DNA of 36,324 nucleotides from Candidatus Methanofilum arcanum (lineage in GTDB: Archaea; Halobacteriota; Methanomicrobia; Methanomicrobiales; Methanospirillaceae). The position numbers and the translations under genes were made by a program. This document shows, piece by piece, positions 7,889 through 17,170 of the stretch. Positions within the stretch are counted from its first letter, which is position 1; every line of letters starts with the position of its first letter. The DNA lies in assembly GCA_031285085.1 (NCBI GenBank), contig JAITWW010000113.1, forward strand, positions 1 through 36,324. The letters are read 5' to 3'. The notes beneath the pieces were generated by a model, which was not told the DNA's origin, made no database searches, and was given only the letters and a program-made list of their open reading frames with translations.

Positions 7889-8776
7889 CTACGAACTACA
7901 TCCGCAGCCACCTGCTGCTATTTTTTCCTCAGCCCAATTATCTGATATGAAATAACTTCCAGGAACGATATACACATTGTCATCTTCACCACCTTCTGGT
8001 ATCATTCCATAAGGGTTCACGAAGCCGCGCAGAATATAAGCACCAAGATAAATATCATCTGGAACTTTATAACTCAACTGTACCGTGGCACTTTTGTCTG
8101 CTGCAATAGATGGGATTGTTGCTTTTTCTGGAAATAATACCTGATTTCCAAGAAGTAACATAATTGAAACTGGTGTGCCTTCCTCTGCATCTCCACCGGT
8201 ATTTACAACCGATACAGATGGTGTAATTCTTGTGCCAGGGTGCAGTGACATAGGTGGAAGAGCTGAGATTGCTGTTATCTGATAGTTTGGCATATTTGGT
8301 GCTTTCTTTGTCCTTGTTATACCAGGAAATGCTGTTGCCTCTGTTGCAGATCCACTTCCTCCTTGAATAGATACTTCTTCTTTTGCTGCATCAGCAAAGT
8401 TTGGTGATACAAGATCATTGCTTGTCGTAACAAGAACTGCGAACTGATATGTACCTCCCACTGTTCCAGATGGAACAACACCTGTAAAAGGCACGGTTAC
8501 ACTTTCATCTGTTCGTAGATATGGTAATGCAACCCACCCAACAAATATAGAACGATTAGATCCAGTACCAAGTGGTAAGAGATAAGCTCCAAGATATCTC
8601 TGTGAGATTGGATCAGTGGCATTATTCAAAACAGTGATAGTTGAAGAAATAACTCCATCACGAGATTCAAGATCTGCGATATCTAAAGACACAGGAAACC
8701 CTGACACAACTCCTACAACTCCCAGTGCTATACACAAAAAAACAGCCACAACACAGCATACCGTATAAGACCTCAT
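7889..8776 (-). CDS. Secreted CARDB-like beta-sandwich protein with C-terminal Cys motif
   Basis: This 295-residue protein has an N-terminal hydrophobic segment (CCVVAVFLCIALGVVGVVSG), which is a signal peptide or anchor. Two beta-rich domains follow, at about 27-140 and 165-280. The second resembles CARDB: MSLHPGTRITPSVSVVNTGGDAEEGTPVSIML ... YKVPDDIYLGAYILRGFVNP ... EGGEDDNVYIVPG. The extreme C-terminus reads GGCGCSS, two Cys separated by Gly, which is unusual for an extracellular Ig-like protein. The gene is single and convergent with the phosphate operon. Function is unknown; a surface adhesion or scaffold role is inferred from the fold. Confidence 0.75.
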   Translation of the reverse strand: MRSYTVCCVVAVFLCIALGVVGVVSGFPVSLDIADLESRDGVISSTITVLNNATDPISQRYLGAYLLPLGTGSNRSIFVGWVALPYLRTDESVTVPFTGVVPSGTVGGTYQFAVLVTTSNDLVSPNFADAAKEEVSIQGGSGSATEATAFPGITRTKKAPNMPNYQITAISALPPMSLHPGTRITPSVSVVNTGGDAEEGTPVSIMLLLGNQVLFPEKATIPSIAADKSATVQLSYKVPDDIYLGAYILRGFVNPYGMIPEGGEDDNVYIVPGSYFISDNWAEEKIAAGGCGCSS

Positions 8777-8842
8777 GAAACCACTTTTCCTTACCTATTA
8801 CTATTGTACAAAGTTACTAAATAAGAAAAGGGTATGCATAGA

Positions 8843-8851
8843 TATTATAAA
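8843..8851 (-). promoter_or_regulatory. TATA box of the CARDB-like gene
   Basis: Read on the - strand, TTTATAATA lies about 70 bases before the start codon at 8776. A transcript starting near 8820 would have a leader of about 45 bases containing AGGTAAGGA near 8790. Confidence 0.4.
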
Positions 8852-8931
8852 CCTCTTGTGGATTTAAGTTGAAAATTAAATATAAATCATAAATTATAAT
8901 TTTAAAATGGAAAACGAGTGAAAAAGTACAG

Positions 8932-8988
8932 AGTATGTATACTATACCCGTAACAATCCTCTCGTTGGAAATATGATATGTATATCAT
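8932..8988. promoter_or_regulatory. Two related dyads with GT centre
   Basis: AGTAT-GT-ATACT lies at 8932-8943 and ATGATAT-GT-ATATCAT at 8973-8988. Both have perfect arms around a central GT, and their centres are 43 bases apart, about four helical turns. Such spacing suits a pair of operator sites. They stand downstream of AT-rich, TATA-like DNA (8876-8910) and upstream of the GC-rich island. No bound protein can be named. Confidence 0.25.
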
Positions 8989-9000
8989 GGTATCTCATGA

Positions 9001-9300
9001 AAGGCGAGGCATAGAAGCAATACGGGTGGATTGCCGGGGGACTGGCTGACATAACATGATTACCAGTCAGTGAATGAAGTGAACCTTTCAGTAATGATGG
9101 GGGGAAATGTATGAACGGGTGGGATCCCGAACGAGTCTGACTGCGATACGCGTCAGCTTGCAGGTCAGACCAATATGATACAGACAGCCATGTCACCACA
9201 CGCTGTAATGCAGACAAGAGTTAATGTGTTTTGAGTGCTGTTGTGTACACTTCACCTGTGAATCAGACCGGACATGTGTATGGCACCACCTGAATACTCC
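9001..9300. other. GC-rich island with stem-loops, candidate structured RNA or element remnant
   Basis: This stretch is about 49% GC by count, while the flanking non-coding DNA is near 25-30%. It has a strong stem: GTCTGAC-TGC (9135-9144) pairs with GCA-G-GTCAGAC (9160-9170) with one bulged G. A smaller one, GACTGG (9040-9045), pairs with CCAGTC (9063-9068). The only sizeable frame (91 codons on the - strand, 8942-9217) has no ribosome site and no protein-like composition. It could be a non-coding RNA, a fragment of a self-splicing retroelement or a dead gene. The signal is compositional and structural only. Confidence 0.3.
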
Positions 9301-9883
9301 CAATACCTCTATTTCATACATTGATGAGTGCGTGCTTTATACCTTGTGAGTTATTTAAAAAATAGAAGTGCAAAAATTATTTTAAAAAACATCTTTTTTT
9401 TAGATTCTGGTTCAATAAGAGATAATTGAGACGTCTTCCAAAGCCCTGTCTGGAAATGATGATATGCCATTTGTCTGACGCATTTGAGTCAGGACTCAAT
9501 GAGAATAATCTCATTTCACGATAGACGATGTTTCAACTGTACATGTTATTCCTTCCCAAAATGCGTTGATAATTTTCAACCTACGTCCCTCCTATGACAA
9601 ACCAAGGATGCGAGGCATGGCATCGACCTGTTCGACTTTTTGATATGCACAAAAACGGATTTCGTGACGAAATTGCTCTCGCGAGAAGGATTTACCTTCA
9701 TTCAAAATGGAATGAGATAGAAGATGAGATGAGATATTCATCACTTTTTTGGAAAAATTACTATTTTTTTATGTTTTACTTTGGTTGAAGCAAGTCATTT
9801 TTTATAGATTATGGATGGTGCCGCATTACATATACTGAAACCAGATACGAAATCATAAAATGAAAGAGAAAGGTAACATCATT
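9301..9883. other. AT-rich non-coding stretch
   Basis: These nearly 600 bases contain homopolymer runs (A6 and T8 around 9356-9402) and only one frame of 64 codons (9594-9788), which has no ribosome site and ends in FFMFYFG. I see no convincing gene. The right end is the 3' flank of the DUF5518-like gene. Confidence 0.45.
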
Positions 9884-10243
9884 TTATGCAGATGAAAACT
9901 TTTCAGCAACCAGTCCACCGATGGCTCCACCGATAAGAGCAAAGATCCCATTGTATAGTGCAAGCACAACGAGAGCAATCGTGCCAACAAGACCTACAAA
10001 CAATCCAAGAACACCAAGAAATGCAATTCCAAAGATAATGAATAAGGCAGAGATAACAAGTGCTCCAAAAATACCTGCAGCAAGCCCTACTTTCACCCCT
10101 CCTACTATTCCTTCCTTGAATAAGAATCCTGAAATAAACCCTCCAACCAATGGGCCTGGGAAAGGAAGAACAGATAAAATAAGCATCACAACAAAGCCTA
10201 TCAATGCTGACGGCCAAAATTCCATTTTTTCAACTATAACCAT
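9884..10243 (-). CDS. DUF5518-like small membrane protein
   Basis: This 119-residue protein is made almost wholly of three or four glycine-rich membrane segments: WPSALIGFVVMLILSVLPFPGPLVGGFISG, then GIVGGVKVGLAAGIFGALVISALFIIFGIAFLGVLGLFVGLVG, then ALYNGIFALIGGAIGGLVAEKF. The pattern of a PGPLVGGFISGF segment followed by a long Gly/Ala-rich region resembles the archaeal DUF5518 family. The start could be ATG 10243 or the Met at codon 7 (10225). It stands alone between non-coding DNA and a divergent gene. Function is unknown. Confidence 0.7.
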   Translation of the reverse strand: MVIVEKMEFWPSALIGFVVMLILSVLPFPGPLVGGFISGFLFKEGIVGGVKVGLAAGIFGALVISALFIIFGIAFLGVLGLFVGLVGTIALVVLALYNGIFALIGGAIGGLVAEKFSSA

Positions 10244-10334
10244 AGTACTTAAGCTATTTCACAAGGTAAAAAAGATAGCCTACACAATTAAAAAGTAAAA
10301 TGAATAAATCACAGTACATTTCCAGGAAATGCAA

Positions 10335-10817
10335 ATGACATTCTTTTGTACTCAATGTGGAGAGTGTTGTACAACACTCGGTCTTGTGCATGTAATTGTG
10401 CAGCAGAACAAAGATAATGAGTTCGTGCTGCAAAATGAGTATACTGGACACCAAAGCATTGTTACTGTAGATCCTGACAAACATGAGTTCTTTTTAGATC
10501 AAAGCATATTTGAAATACATCCTGATTCATGTCCATTTTTCAGATTTCGAGAAAATGACAAAAAAGGGTACTGCACGTGTCACCTCACAAGGCCCCCAAT
10601 ATGCCGTGATTACAATTGCTGGAGAATTCTCATTCAGAACTCCACGGGTTCTAGAGTTGGAAGAGTTATGGGATGGAGACACCTCTGTGCAGAGGATGAA
10701 CATGTGAAAACCATATGGAGCAAACATGCACAAGAGCTTAGCAGCCTTCCTGATGAGGAGTGGGATAGGAGTGTAGTACGTCTCTTTCAGAGCTATGGAT
10801 ATCGAATTGTGGTCTAA
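10335..10817 (+). CDS. YkgJ-type cysteine-cluster protein
   Basis: This protein of about 160 residues carries an N-terminal CTQCGECC motif and further conserved Cys in SCPFF, GYCTCHLTRPPICRDYNCW and HLC. That is the arrangement of the YkgJ / zinc- or iron-chelating UPF0153 family. The ligands probably hold a metal or Fe-S centre. I prefer ATG 10335 over 10329 because AGGA at 10324-10327 then sits 7 bases upstream. A 22-codon frame and the Mrp/NBP35 gene follow, and the link to an Fe-S carrier is suggestive. The substrate is unknown. Confidence 0.85.
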   Translation: MTFFCTQCGECCTTLGLVHVIVQQNKDNEFVLQNEYTGHQSIVTVDPDKHEFFLDQSIFEIHPDSCPFFRFRENDKKGYCTCHLTRPPICRDYNCWRILIQNSTGSRVGRVMGWRHLCAEDEHVKTIWSKHAQELSSLPDEEWDRSVVRLFQSYGYRIVV

Positions 10818-10819
10818 CC

Positions 10820-10888
10820 ATGGCATCAAAAAAAGTTCCATATAATGTTTTGGTGCAAAGGGCACTTGAGAATGAAATGGAAATATAG
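10820..10888 (+). CDS. Possible 22-residue small protein
   Basis: Two bases after the YkgJ-like stop, ATG 10820 opens MASKKVPYNVLVQRALENEM-EI and ends at TAG 10886-10888. It reads like the basic N-terminus of a real protein and sits where the next gene of an operon would begin. There is no clear ribosome site. It may be a genuine micro-protein, a truncated gene start, or chance. Confidence 0.25.
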   Translation: MASKKVPYNVLVQRALENEMEI

Positions 10889-10982
10889 GAAGTACAATTT
10901 TTGACTCAAGTAGAGAGATCGTATTTATTATGTTAGTTCGCAAACCATATGACACAACTCTCACTATGAGATGGTGAATATC

Positions 10983-11867
10983 ATGGCAGAAACAGAACAA
11001 AATCCCGCTGAATCATGTGATAATGTCTGCTCATCCTGTGAACATACAAAAACATGTTCATCAAACAAGGGGCAGGGTGGCCTTCCACCAAAAGCTGATA
11101 TTGATGTAAAACATGTAATCCTCGTACTTTCTGGGAAGGGAGGTGTTGGGAAGTCAACCGTTGCTGTCAACCTTGCATACGCTCTCTCAAACTATGGTCG
11201 TCAGGTAGGTCTTCTGGATCTGGACATCCATGGCCCAAACATCCCAAAAATGTTGGGTATTGAAGAACATGAGTTATTAGCTGAAGGAGACAAGATTGTC
11301 CCCGTTAAGATCACAGGCTCACTGAAAGTCGTATCAATGGCATTTCTCCTTCCATCACCAGATTCCCCAATTATTTGGCGTGGATCTATGAAGCATACAG
11401 TCATATCTCAGTTTTTAAGTGAAACAAAGTGGGGAACACTTGACTACCTTATCGTTGATCTTCCTCCAGGTACAGGAGATGAAGCATTATCAATTGTACA
11501 GCTCGCTCCAAACGTAGCAGGGGCTGTGATAGTAACCTCACCTCAAGATGTTTCAACTCTTGACAGTTCAAAAGCAATAAAATTTGCGGAGAAGTTGGAA
11601 GTACAGACAATTGGTATCGTTGAAAATATGTCTGGTCTTATCTGTCCACATTGTGGAGAAGAGGTTGATCTCTTTGGAAAAGGAGGTGGAGCAAAAATAG
11701 CAGAAGAGTACCAGATTCCCTTCCTTGGCAGCATTCCCTTAGATCCAGAAGTAAGAATCGCAGGTGATGATGGAAGACCGTACATCTTGCGCCACCAGGA
11801 TTCACCAACAAGAAAGGCAGTAGATCATGTCATGGAATCAATGATCAAGATTGTTGAACAATCATAA
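10983..11867 (+). CDS. Mrp/NBP35-type P-loop ATPase, Fe-S cluster carrier
   Basis: This 294-residue cytoplasmic ATPase binds and transfers [4Fe-4S] clusters to target proteins. The N-terminus has a Cys-rich NBP35/ApbC-like stretch (CDNVCSSCEHTKTC, residues about 12-25). A deviant Walker A, SGKGGVGKST, follows near 50, then LDLDIHGPNIPKMLG, DYLIVDLPPGTGDEALS (switch II), and the cluster-binding CPHC near 220. I chose ATG 10983 because GGTGA at 10973-10977 lies 5 bases before it; an in-frame ATG at 10971 overlaps that site. A TATA-like TTTATTAT lies near 10923. Methanogens have abundant Fe-S enzymes, so a housekeeping role is likely. Confidence 0.93.
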   Translation: MAETEQNPAESCDNVCSSCEHTKTCSSNKGQGGLPPKADIDVKHVILVLSGKGGVGKSTVAVNLAYALSNYGRQVGLLDLDIHGPNIPKMLGIEEHELLAEGDKIVPVKITGSLKVVSMAFLLPSPDSPIIWRGSMKHTVISQFLSETKWGTLDYLIVDLPPGTGDEALSIVQLAPNVAGAVIVTSPQDVSTLDSSKAIKFAEKLEVQTIGIVENMSGLICPHCGEEVDLFGKGGGAKIAEEYQIPFLGSIPLDPEVRIAGDDGRPYILRHQDSPTRKAVDHVMESMIKIVEQS

Positions 11868-11883
11868 TCCACCATCCACGTAC

Positions 11884-13434
11884 ATGATACCATACTCCGA
11901 TAGTCAAAGGAGAAGATGGATACATTTTGCATCAGATGTGAATACGATAGCTCAATTTATCGCTGTTGCTTCAAAGAAAAACCCATGTACCTACTTTTTT
12001 GTGGAATGTGGTGCAGGACATGCTTCAATCTTTTTTGAATGTTCAAAAGAGAATGTAAGCCAACAGGTCATAAACGAGATGCACACCATTGCAGAATCTT
12101 TTGGAATGCTTGATCTTGAAACAGCAGATGTATTCTCTTTGAAAGCACAATTCCCTCCTGTTGATGAGTTTTCAGCATCATTTTTCACATGCTGCAAAAC
12201 ACATCATCTCCTTCTTGGATCATGCATATATGATACACAAAAAGAAGGGAAAAGAGATCTCACTACATTGGAATGTACGTTCATTGGAAGAAAACATGAT
12301 CTCAACGCTTTTTTCGCTGAAATATCTAAGATGGACATAGAAGTCTTATCAATGGAACCTCTTGATGCAGTACATGACTATTCCTCAGCGATTCCATGGA
12401 CAATTGCATATCGTAACAAACTTGCTCATCTTCTCCCAGATGCTTCGAAAAGTGAGCTGACTGATCTCATCTGTGAATTTACACACATGGCTGAACAGAT
12501 GATTGCTCCAGAACGACCATTTCACTATTATATGGGTCAAGTACTTGAAAACGGAAACAGTCTTCGAAAAACATCGAAAGAAGGATTCTCTGCAGCTGTC
12601 CAGTGCATGACCATTACACCAGAGGTGACGCTGTTTTGTTTTCAGCTCCCTGGTGGAGGCAATATCTTTGTACTTCAATCTGAAGATGAACAGGTCATGA
12701 TTGATACAGGATATGGATGTTATTATCCTGATGTAAAAGAGATGTTTTCTTTTTATGGTCTTGATACCACAAAGTTCACAAAAATAGTTGTAACACATGG
12801 TGATGCAGATCACTGTGGAGCATCAGGATATTATCAATGCCCTGTCTATATGCACAAAGGAACCTATGATGTCATTCTCACAAATAATCGTGCACAGGGT
12901 TCTGTGGTAGAAGACTCAGTTCCAGAACAGGGCTATACAAGAATGATAAATCGACTTTCTGGTATGCATCCATCTTTGAATCCACATTTCTTCTCAGAGC
13001 CTCATGGTGAAACAGTAGAGGGGTTTTCCGTGCTTGAGACCATGAATATCGCTGGGCTTTCATTTCAGGTTCTTCTGAGTTGTGGAGGGCATCAGCATGG
13101 ACTTGTATATCTACTATGCCGTGAACAGGGGTTACTATTCACATCAGACACAATCTTAAATCTTGAGTACCTCCATGAAGAGCGCTCAGCATATAATCAA
13201 TTTGCAGTCTACTTTCTCACAACAGTGAATGTAAATCCTAAACTCGTGCGGCGTGAGCGTAAAGCATTACTTGCCCTTGCACAGACAGTAGATCGAGAGC
13301 GTAAAGAAAAAGGTATGTCCCCACTATGCATCTGTTGTGGGCATGGGCCATTATCTTATCTCGAAGGATCTCATGAGAGATCACGGCTGATCCCATGCAG
13401 CGAAGAGATTCAGTACATACCTCGATGCACATAG
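11884..13434 (+). CDS. Metallo-beta-lactamase-fold hydrolase with unknown N-terminal half
   Basis: This protein of about 516 residues starts at ATG 11884 (an in-frame ATG at 11851 would overlap the Mrp gene by 17 bases). The C-terminal half (about 230-500) is an MBL fold. QLPGGGNIFVLQSEDEQVMIDTGYG leads to the metal motif THGDADHCG (H305, D307, D309, H310; the middle His of HxHxDH is Asp), then GGHQHG and LLFTSDTIL. The first 230 residues have no family I recognise. The zinc ligands look largely complete, so hydrolase or oxidoreductase activity is plausible. The substrate cannot be told. It follows the Mrp gene with a short gap and may be co-transcribed. Confidence 0.8.
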   Translation: MIPYSDSQRRRWIHFASDVNTIAQFIAVASKKNPCTYFFVECGAGHASIFFECSKENVSQQVINEMHTIAESFGMLDLETADVFSLKAQFPPVDEFSASFFTCCKTHHLLLGSCIYDTQKEGKRDLTTLECTFIGRKHDLNAFFAEISKMDIEVLSMEPLDAVHDYSSAIPWTIAYRNKLAHLLPDASKSELTDLICEFTHMAEQMIAPERPFHYYMGQVLENGNSLRKTSKEGFSAAVQCMTITPEVTLFCFQLPGGGNIFVLQSEDEQVMIDTGYGCYYPDVKEMFSFYGLDTTKFTKIVVTHGDADHCGASGYYQCPVYMHKGTYDVILTNNRAQGSVVEDSVPEQGYTRMINRLSGMHPSLNPHFFSEPHGETVEGFSVLETMNIAGLSFQVLLSCGGHQHGLVYLLCREQGLLFTSDTILNLEYLHEERSAYNQFAVYFLTTVNVNPKLVRRERKALLALAQTVDRERKEKGMSPLCICCGHGPLSYLEGSHERSRLIPCSEEIQYIPRCT

Positions 13435-13585
13435 AAGTTGATGCAATAGAAGCTGCGCAAGAAGTGGAAATATTTTCATATTCTACTCACTATCGTCAGC
13501 TTAACACCACAACGACTAGAAAATAAGGGATTTTTGCGAAATAATTATACAGAGGTATTAAGTAAATAATAAAAACTGAATATAA

Positions 13586-16207
13586 TTATATGTCTTTTTC
13601 AGTTTGTGCTATTGTTACACACCAACCATTGGCATGGATAATATCAACTGCACTTCCTGCAACCTGATACTCAGATACAACCGTAAATGCATCTTTTGGC
13701 ACAGGAATCTCTTCATCATCAACTATAACTGTTTTTATTTCTGCAACGCTGTTTATATCTTGCTCTGAAATGGCTTTCATAAACCCTTTTGCTTTTCCAC
13801 GCAGTGCTGGGCCTATAATACTAAAGTTAAATGAAACAGATACTGCAACCTCAGTGAGCTGTACTTCTCCATGGGTAAAGGTCACTGGTGCATTGATGGC
13901 ATTCTCTACATCTCCTCCATCTTCGATTGCGATAGGAGTATAGACTGTGACATCTCCTAATGGTGCGTTTAATGCAACTCCCTTATCATGTTTATATCTT
14001 CGCACCTCTGCAACTATTGCAGATAACTGTGAACCAAGCTCCTGAGCATCTGGATTATGGTATGAGAAATCTGGCCACTTTTGGAAGTGTACTGAGTTTT
14101 TCGTGTTTGTTTCTGTAGTTGTGTATACGTGCAAGTGAGAGTAGAGTTCTTCTGCAAAGTATGGCATATATGGAGCAAGCAACCGGCATACCGTATCCAA
14201 TGTGATATGAATTGCAATACATGCCCCATCTCGCTCAGGACCTTCTCGGTATAATCTCCCCTTTACAAGTTCGATGTAATTATCTGCAAGAACATCCCAG
14301 CAGAACTCTTTTATTGATCGTAAGCCTTTGTCAAACTGGTAGGCCTCCATTGCAGCAGTTACCTCATCTACTGTTTTTGAAAGTTTGGTAAGGAGCCAGC
14401 GGTCAGCGAGCATCAGTGGGGCGTTTTGATCAAAGGGGTGTTTTTTAATCTGCATCAGAGCAAAACGTGCAATATTCCACATTTTTGTTTGGAATCTCCC
14501 AGCAGCGGTGATGTCATTTTTATTATAGACAATGTCAGATCCAGTTGCAGCACCGAGCGCTGCCCACTGACGCAGTGAGTCTGCACCATGTTCTTGGATG
14601 ATTGTCTCAGGAACAATTACATTTCCTCTACTCTTGCTCATTTTGAAACCGTCTTCACCAAGTACCATCCCGTTTATGAGAATCTGATCCCAGGGTTTTT
14701 GTCCAGTGAGAGAAACAGAGCGTAAAATTGTGTAAAAAGCCCATGTTCTGATAATATCGTGACCTTGTGGGCGAATTTGAGCAGGGAAGTAAGATTTTTC
14801 TCCATTTTCATTATAGTGTGTAACATACAATGCGGAGATAGAGGAATCCATCCAAGTATCCAGCACATCTGATTCTCCAACAAACTCCGTTGATCCACAG
14901 TCACAGACAGCTGGTGGCATCTCTGTCATCGGATCTACGGGAAGCCATGCGAGATCAGCGACAAGTGGCTTATGACATCCTTTACAGAACCAGACTGGAA
15001 TTGGTGTTGCAAAGATGCGTTGTCTTGAGATACACCAATCCCATTCCATCTGTGAGATCCAGTTCTCCATGCGTAAAAACATGTGCTCTGGGTACCATGA
15101 GACCTCATGTGCTGCGGCAAGTGATGCTTCTTTTGGAATTTTCGCAAACCATTGATGTTCAGAAAGAATTTCAATAGCTGTCTTACATCTCCAGCAAGTC
15201 CCAACTCGTTGTTCAAGAGGTTCTTGTCTTCGCAATATTCCTCGCATCTTCATCTCACTGATGATTGCAGCCTGGCATTCAGATGTTGTCATTCCTTCAT
15301 ATGGTCCTGCAAGTGCGGTCATATGTCCGTTCTTGTCAATAGCTTTTCGGAGAGGGAGGTTGTGCACTTTCCACCACACAACGTCCTGACGATCTCCAAA
15401 AGTACAGATCATAACCGCACCTGATCCAAATGCAGGATCAACAGCTTCATCAAAGATAACTGGAATCTGATGTTCAAAGATGGGAACTGTCAACTGTTTG
15501 CCTTTCCAGGAGGTGTATCTTTCATCTTTTGGATGCACTGCAACAGCAACACATGCACAGAGAAGTTCAGGTCGTGAGGTTGCGATCTCAACTCCATCAA
15601 AATTGAAGAAATTCAGTTTGGTGGTTCGTTCTTCATAACTCACTTCTGCAAGTGCAATTGCAGTTTCGCAGCGTGGGCAGAAATTTACCGGGTGATCACT
15701 TTGGTAAATCTGCCCATTTTTGTACATTTTGACAAATGATGCCTGTGTTTTTGAAAAATAGTTAGGCATCATGGTAATATATTCCTGGCTCCAATCAATA
15801 GAAAATCCCATTCTGCGCATGGTTTGGCGCATTTTTTCAATATTGGAAAGAGTCAGTTCGCGGCAGAGATTTCGAAACTCATTTCGTGGCAGATCATTTT
15901 TGGTAATGCCATGAATCTCTTCGACTTTTACTTCCGTAGGAAGCCCATGGCAATCCCATCCCTGAGGGAACATGACGTTATAGCCACGCATACGCTTGTA
16001 TCTGGCAATGAAATCAATATAGCACCAGTTAAAGGTGTTTCCAATATGAAATTCACCTGTTGGATAAGGAGGTGGAGTATCAATGATAAATTGTGGTTTT
16101 GATGGTTCATCTGGATTGAAGTACACATCTTCATCTCTCCACACATATTGCCAGCGCGTTTCACTCTCTTTAAAATCGTAGTTTTTTGGAAGATCTTGAT
16201 ATGACAT
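13586..16207 (-). CDS. valS: Valyl-tRNA synthetase
   Basis: This 873-residue class I aminoacyl-tRNA synthetase joins valine to tRNA-Val. The HIGH motif is HIGN (54-57) within [30 protein letters not shown], which is typical of archaeal ValS rather than IleS. KMSKS is at 522-526 ([10 protein letters not shown]). The CP1 editing domain ([18 protein letters not shown]) and [11 protein letters not shown] are present, as is a CPRCETAIA / CWRCKTAIE zinc-ribbon pair. The C-terminal anticodon domain is complete. The start is ATG 16207; the frame also opens at GTG 16213. Archaeal ValS lacks the bacterial C-terminal coiled coil, consistent with this length. It is a monocistronic housekeeping gene. Confidence 0.95.
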   Translation of the reverse strand: MSYQDLPKNYDFKESETRWQYVWRDEDVYFNPDEPSKPQFIIDTPPPYPTGEFHIGNTFNWCYIDFIARYKRMRGYNVMFPQGWDCHGLPTEVKVEEIHGITKNDLPRNEFRNLCRELTLSNIEKMRQTMRRMGFSIDWSQEYITMMPNYFSKTQASFVKMYKNGQIYQSDHPVNFCPRCETAIALAEVSYEERTTKLNFFNFDGVEIATSRPELLCACVAVAVHPKDERYTSWKGKQLTVPIFEHQIPVIFDEAVDPAFGSGAVMICTFGDRQDVVWWKVHNLPLRKAIDKNGHMTALAGPYEGMTTSECQAAIISEMKMRGILRRQEPLEQRVGTCWRCKTAIEILSEHQWFAKIPKEASLAAAHEVSWYPEHMFLRMENWISQMEWDWCISRQRIFATPIPVWFCKGCHKPLVADLAWLPVDPMTEMPPAVCDCGSTEFVGESDVLDTWMDSSISALYVTHYNENGEKSYFPAQIRPQGHDIIRTWAFYTILRSVSLTGQKPWDQILINGMVLGEDGFKMSKSRGNVIVPETIIQEHGADSLRQWAALGAATGSDIVYNKNDITAAGRFQTKMWNIARFALMQIKKHPFDQNAPLMLADRWLLTKLSKTVDEVTAAMEAYQFDKGLRSIKEFCWDVLADNYIELVKGRLYREGPERDGACIAIHITLDTVCRLLAPYMPYFAEELYSHLHVYTTTETNTKNSVHFQKWPDFSYHNPDAQELGSQLSAIVAEVRRYKHDKGVALNAPLGDVTVYTPIAIEDGGDVENAINAPVTFTHGEVQLTEVAVSVSFNFSIIGPALRGKAKGFMKAISEQDINSVAEIKTVIVDDEEIPVPKDAFTVVSEYQVAGSAVDIIHANGWCVTIAQTEKDI

Positions 16208-16339
16208 TCTCACTATTAGTGTGCTGCACTATGTATTCATATAGTCGGATAGGAAGATGGTTGACTATCTATCTCTTTCTCAGTATCGTGTCTTGAACCG
16301 ATATTTCCTTCCTGTAACTTGCTTTTCCTTGTCTACTGT

Positions 16340-16588
16340 TTACTTTGGCCATGGTAGATCACCATCTGATGTACCAGAGACTTGTTGCAGTTCCTCATTT
16401 GTATAGGTAAAGAGATCTTCAATTTTTACATTGAAGTAGTACGCAATCCGAAATGCAAGACTTAATGATGGATCATACTTCTCTTTTTCGATGGCGAGAA
16501 TAGTTTGACGAGTAACACCAAGGGCCTGAGCGAGTTTTTCCTGTGTTAAATCGTGCATGGCACGAAACACTTTGATTCTATTCTTCAC
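16340..16588 (-). CDS. XRE-family HTH regulator
   Basis: This 82-residue cytoplasmic DNA-binding protein starts at GTG 16588. Read this way it begins with the usual KNRIKVFRAMHDLTQEKLAQALGVTRQTILAIEKEKYDPSLSLAFRIAYYF, a complete helix-turn-helix. GGGGGA lies 7 bases upstream and supports this start over the longer ATG options at 16603/16615. The start overlaps the end of the DUF2178 membrane gene by 11 bases, so the two are coupled. HTH/DUF2178 pairs are widespread in archaea and the HTH protein may repress its own operon; the role is unknown. Confidence 0.9.
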   Translation of the reverse strand: MKNRIKVFRAMHDLTQEKLAQALGVTRQTILAIEKEKYDPSLSLAFRIAYYFNVKIEDLFTYTNEELQQVSGTSDGDLPWPK

Positions 16589-17006
16589 TTTCAAATCCCC
16601 CATACTTGTACGCATAGTAATATCGAAGAGCGGTGTATAGAAGAATCATCATGCACGGAAGGAGAAGGTACGATAGAGTAAAATTGGATACTATCTGCCC
16701 ACAAGGATGGTGAGGTAGAGTCAGGATAACTGCAACTCCTGAAAAAGCATATGCTGATACTAAAATAAGCACGATATGAAGAGTTCGTGTTGCTGCTTTT
16801 CCTACAATCAACTCAGTTCGTTCATCTTCCACAATCTCCTGAATCTGTGTTCGTGCGAGTGTGATAATAATTATTCCAATTATGAGGCCTATTGCACAGA
16901 TTATTGGAGAACGCACCGTTATTGCAAAGTAAAAGACAATCACTTCAAGAAGAGCTACTATCCCTATAATTGCTAAGAATCCGTTTTTATGAAGATGTTT
17001 ATTCAT
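16578..17006 (-). CDS. DUF2178-type membrane protein
   Basis: This protein of about 142 residues has four membrane segments in two pairs: GFLAIIGIVALLEVIVFYFAI and SPIICAIGLIIGIIIITLA, then TLHIVLILVSAYAFSGVAVIL and LSYLLLPCMMILLYTALRYYY. Between the pairs runs QIQEIVEDERTELIVGKAATRT, the DUF2178 hallmark. The start ATG 17006 has no ribosome site, but a TATA-like GATAAAATAAAT about 30 bases upstream suggests a leaderless message; GTG 17018 is an alternative. It is translationally coupled to the HTH regulator downstream. Function is unknown. Confidence 0.82.
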   Translation of the reverse strand: MNKHLHKNGFLAIIGIVALLEVIVFYFAITVRSPIICAIGLIIGIIIITLARTQIQEIVEDERTELIVGKAATRTLHIVLILVSAYAFSGVAVILTLPHHPCGQIVSNFTLSYLLLPCMMILLYTALRYYYAYKYGGFESEE

Positions 17007-17170
17007 TGATATACACACGATTTATTTTATCTATTTATCTTTGTGAATTTTCCTGTTTTATCGTTACAATTTTTTGGAATAAAGGGAGTATATTATATTT
17101 TTATGTGAGTAGATTTTTTAAGATTTTAACGAGGCCTTTCGTTTTAGTGTTTTAGTATATGTGCAAAGAA

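Noticed and set aside
8942-9217. 91-codon - strand frame in the GC-rich island
   Set aside because: No ribosome site, low-complexity Ser/His/Pro composition and no recognisable motif; the frame is more likely open by chance in GC-richer DNA.
9594-9788. 64-codon + strand frame
   Set aside because: No ribosome site or promoter at a fitting distance, no family likeness, and an aromatic run at its end read from A/T-rich repeats.
13586-16207. Isoleucyl-tRNA synthetase as the product
   Set aside because: [23 protein letters not shown] and the overall length follow archaeal ValS, not IleS.
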